A stretch of DNA of 64,000 nucleotides from Xanthomonas sp. DAR 80977 (GTDB taxonomy: Bacteria; Pseudomonadota; Gammaproteobacteria; Xanthomonadales; Xanthomonadaceae): NCBI RefSeq assembly GCF_041240605.1, contig NZ_CP162487.1, positions 2,921,001 to 2,985,000 on the forward strand. Direction: 5' to 3'. The notes below the pieces were generated by a model. It was not told the DNA's origin. It searched no databases and saw only the letters and a program-made list of their open reading frames with translations. Below, piece after piece: positions 59,107 through 64,000 of this stretch. A program made the translations under genes and the position numbers. Position 1 is the stretch's first letter. Each line of letters starts with the position of its first letter.

Positions 59107-61610
59107 AGCCGCGCCCCCTCGCCCGCCGCCACCCGCAGCAGGTCGGCGAACACGCCGGCGGCGGTGACTTCCGGACCGGCGCCGGGGCCCTGCACCACCA
59201 GCGGATTGTCGCAATAGCGGCGGGTGGTGAACTGCACCACGTTGTCGGTCAGGCGCAGGTTGGCGAAGGCGTGCTCGGCCGGCAGTTCCACCAGGCCGAC
59301 GCTGGGCGCGCGGTCCGGCGCCAGCTGCGCCACGTAGCGCAGCACGCAGCCGCGCGCCTTGGCCGCCTGCAGGCGCTGCGCGAATGCCGCGTCCACTTCG
59401 TGCAGGCGCGCCATGAAATCCTCGACGCTGGCCTGGCGCAACGCTTCCGGCACCAGGCTCTCCACCGCAACGTCCTCCAGGCTCAGCTCGCGCCCGGCCT
59501 CGCGCGCCAGGATCACCAGCTTGCGCGCCACGTCGGTGCCGGACAGGTCGTCGCGCGGGTCCGGTTCGGTATAGCCCATGCCGCGCGCGTCGGTGACCAG
59601 CTGCGAGAACGGCACGCTGCCGTCGTACTTGTTGAACAGCCAGGCCAGGGTGCCGGAGAAGATGCCCTCGATCGCGGTGACTACGTCGCCGGTGTCGACC
59701 AGGTCGCGCAGCGTGGTGATCACCGGCAGGCCGGCGCCGACCGTCGCCTCGTAGCGGAAGCGCGCGCCGCTGCTCTCGGCGGCGGCGCGGATCGCGTGGA
59801 AGCGCGCCAGCGGCCCGGCGCCGGCCTGCTTGTTCGGGGTGACCACGTGGATGCCGGCGGCCAGCCAGTCGGCGTAGCGGTCGGCGACGTCGGCGCTGCC
59901 GCTGCAGTCGATGATGACAGCATGCGGCAGGTGCGCCGACAGCAGGTGCGCGGTGAACGCGTCCAGGTCGGTGGGCTGCTGGCCGCTGGCGAAGGCCTGC
60001 CGCCAGTCGCCGCCGATCGCGCGCGGTTCCAGGCGCATCGCGCTGCGCGAGGCGATCGCGCGCAGGCGCAGGTCGAGGTTGGCCTTGGCCAGCAGCTGCG
60101 GCTGCGCCACGCGCAGCTGGTCGAGCAGCGCCGCGCCGACGTTGCCCGGGCCGATCACCCCGACCGAGAAGGTCTGCGGCGACAGCCAGAACCCGGCATG
60201 CGCGGCGCGCAGCGCCTTGGTCGCGTGCGCGCTGTCGATCGCCACCGAGATGTTGCGTTCCGACGAGCCCTGCGCGATCGCCAGGATGTTGACCTGGGCG
60301 CGGCCCAGCGATTCGAACAGGCGCGCGGCCACGCCCGGCTGCCCGGCCATGCCGTCGCCGACCGCGGCCAGCACGCTGATGCCGGTGGTCAGCTGCACAC
60401 GCTGCACCTGGCCGACCACCAGTTCGTGGGCGAACGCCGACAGCAGCGCATCGCGCGCGCGCTCGCACTCGTTCTGCCGCACCACGCAGCAGATCGAATG
60501 CTCCGAGGAGCCCTGCGAGATCATCACCACCGACACCCGCGCGTTGCGCAGCGCGGCGAACACGCGCTCGGCGGTGCCGGGCACGCCGATCAGGCCGGTG
60601 CCTTCGAGGTTGAGCACGGCCAGGTCCGGGCTCAGGGTCAGACCCTTGATCGGGCCGCTGCTGGCGCTGCTGGCGGTGATGCGGGTACCCGGGTGTTCGG
60701 GCTGGAAGGTGTTGCGGATGATGATCGGCAGGCCGCGCTCGATCGCCGGCGACATGGTCTGCGGATGCACCACCTTGGCGCCGAAATAGGCCAGTTCGCA
60801 GGCCTCGTCGTAGCTCAGCGTCTCCAGTTGCACCGCCTCGGGCACCACCCGCGGATCGGCCGACAGCACGCCGTCCACGTCGGTCCAGATATGCAGTTCG
60901 TCGGCGTCGAACAGGGCGGCGAAGATCGCGCCGGAGTAGTCGCTGCCGTTGCGGCCGAGGGTGGTGATGCGCCCGGCGCGGTCGCGGGCGACGAAGCCGG
61001 TGACCACGACGCGCTGCTGCGGGTGCTGCGCGCGCCAGTCCGCCAGGCGCAGCGCGCTGGCCTCCCAGTCCACGTCCACGCCCAGCTCGCCGCGATCCAC
61101 CACCAGCACCTCGCGCGCGTCCAGCACCGCGCAGTCCTCGCCCAGCGCGCGCAGGTGCTCGCCGAGCAGTTGCGCCGAATACACCTCGCCCAGGCCCTGC
61201 ACCCGGTCCAGCACCTCGCGCGGCAGCTCGCCGATCACCGCCAGCGCACCGAGGATCTCGGCCAGGTGGTCGAAGCGCGCATCCAGCCATTCCACCGTGG
61301 CGCCGGCATGCTCGCCGAGCAGCGACACCGCCGCGGCGCGGTGCCGCGCGCGGGTCTCGTGCCAGCGTTCGCGCCAGTCGCTGTTCTCGCTGGCGGCCAG
61401 TTCGGCCAGGCCGATCAGCGCATCGGTGACGCCCTTCATCGCCGAGACCACGGTGACCTGCACGGTCTCCGGGCGCGCCAGCAGCAGCTGCGCGACATGG
61501 CGATAGCGTTCGGCGTCGGCCACCGAGGTCCCGCCGAACTTGTGGACGACGGTACGCGCAGCGAGCGCGGGTTCTGCGAGGGGAGCGGAAGCGACTGCGG
61601 GGGACGGCAT
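59103..61610 (-). CDS. thrA: Bifunctional aspartokinase I / homoserine dehydrogenase I
   Basis: 835 residues. N-terminal aspartokinase with [16 protein letters not shown], two ACT domains (about 310-460), and C-terminal homoserine dehydrogenase with the Rossmann motif [16 protein letters not shown] and catalytic-site [18 protein letters not shown] NKQAG. Length close to E. coli ThrA (820). First and third steps of threonine synthesis. Preceded by a Thr/Ile-rich leader and attenuator hairpins. Confidence 0.96.
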   Translation of the reverse strand: MPSPAVASAPLAEPALAARTVVHKFGGTSVADAERYRHVAQLLLARPETVQVTVVSAMKGVTDALIGLAELAASENSDWRERWHETRARHRAAAVSLLGEHAGATVEWLDARFDHLAEILGALAVIGELPREVLDRVQGLGEVYSAQLLGEHLRALGEDCAVLDAREVLVVDRGELGVDVDWEASALRLADWRAQHPQQRVVVTGFVARDRAGRITTLGRNGSDYSGAIFAALFDADELHIWTDVDGVLSADPRVVPEAVQLETLSYDEACELAYFGAKVVHPQTMSPAIERGLPIIIRNTFQPEHPGTRITASSASSGPIKGLTLSPDLAVLNLEGTGLIGVPGTAERVFAALRNARVSVVMISQGSSEHSICCVVRQNECERARDALLSAFAHELVVGQVQRVQLTTGISVLAAVGDGMAGQPGVAARLFESLGRAQVNILAIAQGSSERNISVAIDSAHATKALRAAHAGFWLSPQTFSVGVIGPGNVGAALLDQLRVAQPQLLAKANLDLRLRAIASRSAMRLEPRAIGGDWRQAFASGQQPTDLDAFTAHLLSAHLPHAVIIDCSGSADVADRYADWLAAGIHVVTPNKQAGAGPLARFHAIRAAAESSGARFRYEATVGAGLPVITTLRDLVDTGDVVTAIEGIFSGTLAWLFNKYDGSVPFSQLVTDARGMGYTEPDPRDDLSGTDVARKLVILAREAGRELSLEDVAVESLVPEALRQASVEDFMARLHEVDAAFAQRLQAAKARGCVLRYVAQLAPDRAPSVGLVELPAEHAFANLRLTDNVVQFTTRRYCDNPLVVQGPGAGPEVTAAGVFADLLRVAAGEGARL

Positions 61611-61628
61611 GGGAGACCTCGGAGTGGA

Positions 61629-61685
61629 GGCCCCGCTCGCATCAGGCCGACGGGTTCCCCCGCATCCTGATCCGGGTGCGGGGCC
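61629..61685 (-). promoter_or_regulatory. Threonine attenuator: mutually exclusive hairpins before thrA
   Basis: Two perfect stems share the arm at 61677-61685: GGCCCCGC (61629-61636) with GCGGGGCC (61678-61685), and CCCCGCA (61658-61664) with TGCGGGG (61677-61683). Only one can form at a time. They follow the leader-peptide stop at 61700 by 15 bases. No long T-run is seen after either, so which one is the terminator is uncertain. Confidence 0.6.
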
Positions 61686-61699
61686 GTGGGTTTCGACAG

Positions 61700-61834
61700 T
61701 TACGCGAAAACGACGGGCCGCACCGGGCTAATGGTGTGGGTGGTAATACCGGTGGTAATGCCCGCGCAGCACGCGGCCGGGCGCCGCAGCGCGAGCGGCA
61801 CGAAGCTGGTGGCGAGGGCGAAAACGGTGGGCAT
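61700..61834 (-). CDS. thrL: thr operon leader peptide
   Basis: 44-residue frame starting [14 protein letters not shown] and containing [11 protein letters not shown] near the end before the TAA stop. Six Thr and four Ile codons are clustered, exactly the amino acids that control thr operons of this class by attenuation. It ends 90 bases before the thrA start. No strong ribosome-binding site; the start is an inference, but the Thr/Ile cluster is direct evidence. Confidence 0.72.
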   Translation of the reverse strand: MPTVFALATSFVPLALRRPAACCAGITTGITTHTISPVRPVVFA

Positions 61835-61983
61835 GGGCGCAAGAGGACATCATGCGCCGGGGTGCTGTCAAGCACTGTCTGCCGGGTCGCGGCGTGCGGG
61901 CCGCACCCGGGTCGATCCGTTGCAAAAGTTACTATCCGGCCCCGGTGCGACAGAACCTTCGCCGGCGGCACTGCAGGACGCGC

Positions 61984-62163
61984 TCATCGGCGCCGTGGCC
62001 GGAGCAGGTGGTGGGGCCTGCCAGCCTGCCATGTCGGTTTGCGCGGCATCGCCGAATGGCGCATCCATGCCACGATCTTGTCCACGATCCTGGACAGTTC
62101 CGACGCGATCAGCGCGACCACTGTCAGGAGCATCATGCCGAGCGCGGCGAATACGGGATTCAT
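61984..62163 (-). CDS. Possible small membrane protein
   Basis: 59 residues from ATG 62163 with one strong membrane helix (VFAALGMMLLTVVALIASEL) then a basic tail with MRHSAMPRKPTW. No ribosome-binding site and no family recognised. It could start further upstream at 62199. Could be a chance hydrophobic frame. Confidence 0.35.
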   Translation of the reverse strand: MNPVFAALGMMLLTVVALIASELSRIVDKIVAWMRHSAMPRKPTWQAGRPHHLLRPRRR

Positions 62164-62371
62164 GCGCCGCACTGTAGGCAAGCGTTTGTGCTGGCCCATG
62201 TTCGAAGCGACAAAAAGCGGCGTGCGGTTGCGGCGTGTTCAGTGCGCGGTTCGGTGCGATTCATGTGCTTCCGACCCGCACTCGCAGGCGCGAAGGACGG
62301 TGCGACAAGGCTTGCGCAAAGACGCGCGGACCTGTCGTCCGCGCGCCATGCGCCGCCAACGCTGGGTTGGA

Positions 62372-62668
62372 TCAGTGCTGTTGGTTATCCGCCGGCGGCT
62401 GTTGCTGCGGGTCGCTGGTGGGCTGCTGCGGATCGGCCGGAGGCGTGGTGCCCTGGGTGCTGTCGCTGCCGGTGGGCGCCCCGGTGGCGGCGGCATCGCC
62501 GCTGCTGGTGCCGGCCGGCGCCGCAGCGCTGTCGGCCTGGCTGGCGTCGGTCGCGGGGGATGGCGTCGTCGGGTTCTGGTCCTGGGCGGGCTTGTCGCCA
62601 TCACGCTGACAAGCGACCAAGCCCGCCAGCAGCGAACCGATCAACACAAACTTCAACGTTCTGCTCAT
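62372..62668 (-). CDS. Small lipoprotein, low complexity
   Basis: 98 residues from ATG 62668 with CAGGAG 7 bases upstream. Signal and lipobox SRTLKFVLIGSLLAGLVAC, then a Pro/Gln/Ser/Asp-rich tail with little predicted structure. Likely an envelope lipoprotein, unknown function. Confidence 0.78.
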   Translation of the reverse strand: MSRTLKFVLIGSLLAGLVACQRDGDKPAQDQNPTTPSPATDASQADSAAAPAGTSSGDAAATGAPTGSDSTQGTTPPADPQQPTSDPQQQPPADNQQH

Positions 62669-63228
62669 GAGTGACTCCTGCTTCGCATTCATATGGGGTT
62701 GCTGGAAGCGGCCGCCGTGGCTGGCCGGATGAGATGAAGCCCGCAATCCAGGACGCCGACATCGCCCCTGCATGGGCAACCGGCCAACGGCAGCGACGTG
62801 GTGCCGCGCGCCATGCGATGCATGCATCGCCGGCCGTGTGCGGCCCCAGTGCCTGGGGAGCCTGCAACGGGACAGGCCCGTCGCCGCGCGTCCCGGGTCG
62901 CCGGAGCGGATCCGCATCGCGGCGTTGCGATGCCGTCCCCTCCTGCATCAGCGGACGGGTGCAGCCTACGCAACGCGGTGCTCAGGCAGCGTCGGCGTAA
63001 GGTGTAAACGGCGTTATGCGGGCCGGGCGCATCGCGAACGACGGCACGATGGCGGCTGTAGGTGATCCAGCTTGCGTAGTGCGCGACTGCAGCGAAGCGA
63101 CACCCACATTACGCAACCCGGCGCAGCCCAAACCCAATATCGTGTCGTTGCCCGCATCTGCGGCGGCGCAGCGGATGCAGCGGCGCGCGACGGCATCGAC
63201 CACGCCGAACGCGCAGACCAACCTGCGG
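62669..63228. other. Gene-free region before tRNA-Arg
   Basis: 560 bases. Contains a CAGCGAAGCGACACCCACATT-like motif near 63090, similar to scattered repeats in many bacterial genomes. No open frame with family features is evident. Confidence 0.5.
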
Positions 63229-63305
63229 TGGTGACCCCGGCGCGATTCGAACGCACGACCTGTCCCTTAGGAGGGGACCGCTCTATCCAGCTGAGCTACG
63301 GGGCC
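63229..63305 (-). tRNA. tRNA-Arg (anticodon CCT)
   Basis: 77 bases with encoded CCA. On the minus strand: acceptor GGCCCCG, D-arm GCTC...GAGC, anticodon stem GTCCC/GGGAC with loop CTCCTAA, T-arm with TTCGAAT and 3' arm CGGGGTC, discriminator A and CCA. It reads the rare Arg codon AGG. Confidence 0.95.
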
Positions 63306-63468
63306 TTGGCCGGCGCATTGTCGCACGATCGCCGCGCTTGCCAAGCCCGGCAAGGTGCGCGGCGGCTGCGGCCGGACCCGCCGGGTCTGCTAAAATTGAC
63401 GGCTAGTCGCGTCCCGCGTCCCCCGCCTGCGGTCGCCTTCCCTGTCGCAACGATTTCCAGGAGATTCC

Positions 63469-64000
63469 ATGTCCGCTGACCTGCTCAAGGCGCTCGGCCT
63501 GACCGCGTCCAATTCCGGCACCTACCTCGGCAACGGCGAGTGGTCCACGGCCACCGGCGCCGGCGTGCTGCAGCCGCTGAACCCGTCCAGCAACGAGGTG
63601 ATCGCCGAGGTGCAGGCGACCACCGCGCAGGACTACGAGACCGTGGTCGCCCGCGCCCAGGCCGCGTTCAAGGTCTGGCGCACCACCCCGGCGCCGCGCC
63701 GCGGCGAGGCGGTCCGCCTGTGCGGCGAGGCGCTGCGCAGGCACAAGGACGCGCTGGGGTCGCTGGTCGCGCTGGAAATGGGCAAGAGCAAGCCCGAGGG
63801 CGACGGCGAGGTGCAGGAGATGATCGACATCGCCGATTTCGCGGTCGGCCAGAGCCGCATGCTGTACGGCTACACGCTGCATTCCGAGCGCCCCGGCCAC
63901 CGCATGTACGAGCAGTACCAGCCGCTGGGCCTGGTCGGCATCATCAGCGCGTTCAACTTCCCGGTCGCGGTGTGGGCGTGGAATGCCTTCCTGGCGGCGA
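63469..64000 (+). CDS. Aldehyde dehydrogenase, ALDH7/AASADH-like (truncated by window)
   Basis: 177 codons of the N-terminus, open at the right edge. Starts at ATG 63469 with GGAG 7 bases upstream. Contains [39 protein letters not shown] and the NAD-binding start [16 protein letters not shown], typical for the antiquitin/L-aminoadipate-semialdehyde dehydrogenase (AmaB-like) group in lysine or pipecolate catabolism. A -10-like TAAAAT lies at 63391-63396. Substrate inferred from family only. Confidence 0.88.
   Translation, partial: MSADLLKALGLTASNSGTYLGNGEWSTATGAGVLQPLNPSSNEVIAEVQATTAQDYETVVARAQAAFKVWRTTPAPRRGEAVRLCGEALRRHKDALGSLVALEMGKSKPEGDGEVQEMIDIADFAVGQSRMLYGYTLHSERPGHRMYEQYQPLGLVGIISAFNFPVAVWAWNAFLAA

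Noticed and set aside
61866..61871. TTGACA just upstream of the thr leader as a -35 box
   Set aside because: At 16-18 bases downstream there is no acceptable -10 box, and the leader ATG would be too close.
61728..61925. Alternative 65-codon frame across the thr leader ending in a His/Tyr-rich tail
   Set aside because: The neighbouring frame has the Thr/Ile-codon cluster expected before thrA, so the His/Tyr reading is its out-of-frame shadow.
62671..63000. Small open frames between the lipoprotein and tRNA-Arg
   Set aside because: No ribosome-binding site, family feature or consistent frame; typical chance frames of GC-rich DNA.

Overview
The window is high-GC chromosomal DNA of a plant-associated gammaproteobacterium, almost certainly Xanthomonas or a very close Xanthomonadaceae relative. 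The left third carries the classic rpf (regulation of pathogenicity factors) neighbourhood in its conserved order: rpfC (cut by the left edge), rpfG, lysS, prfB, rpfD, recJ, rpfE, greA, carB, carA, dapB, all on the minus strand. rpfH, which lies between rpfG and rpfC in X. campestris pv. campestris, is absent; rpfG and rpfC overlap by four bases. Genus is inferred from gene content and order, not from a database search.

Layout. 1-18.9 kb: rpf cluster (DSF quorum-sensing phosphorelay mixed with housekeeping genes), with a VIT/VWA surface-type protein before recJ and a four-helix-bundle gene wedged between carA and carB. 18.9-19.5 kb: tandem array of ~110-bp palindromic repeats. 19.5-24.5 kb: MOSC protein, PLP aminotransferase, and feoAB ferrous-iron uptake behind a Fur-box-like site. 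24.5-28.6 kb (plus strand): leucine/acyl-CoA catabolism genes (hydratase, VOC protein, HMG-CoA lyase, SDR) and the EF-P paralogue EfpL. 29.2-35.6 kb: a DUF4105/HExxH protein with its DUF2388 partner, a D-2-hydroxyglutarate-type dehydrogenase divergent from serA, and a NUDIX hydrolase. 35.8-42 kb (plus): two APC amino-acid permeases and the methionine-salvage genes mtnB-mtnD-mtnC followed by a C13-type cysteine peptidase lipoprotein. 42-43.7 kb: a small-RNA candidate, then an IS110-family element inside a palindromic repeat. 43.7-52.9 kb (minus): a secreted metallophosphoesterase and the full his operon (TrpR/YerC-type regulator, hisG-D-C-B-H-A-F-IE). 53.3-56.2 kb: hisS divergent from an FNR-type regulator. 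56.3-61.9 kb (minus): thrA-thrB-thrC with a Thr/Ile-rich leader peptide and attenuator upstream of thrA, and a hairpin-rich element between thrB and thrC. 62-64 kb: small lipoprotein, tRNA-Arg(CCT), start of an ALDH7-type dehydrogenase.

The most striking observation is the IS110-family element at about 42.44-43.59 kb. Its 5' noncoding end folds into two stem-internal-loop modules. The first carries stretches matching the two flanks of its own insertion site in the palindromic repeat; the second carries stretches matching the element's own ends. This is the architecture expected of an IS110 bridge RNA, here apparently aimed at an abundant Xanthomonas palindromic repeat. Other points of interest: the thr attenuator, the repeat-flanked cassette between carA and carB, an orphan promoter/terminator pair, a perfect palindromic operator in front of the his-operon regulator, and at least nine GTGA or ATGA start/stop overlaps suggesting pervasive translational coupling.
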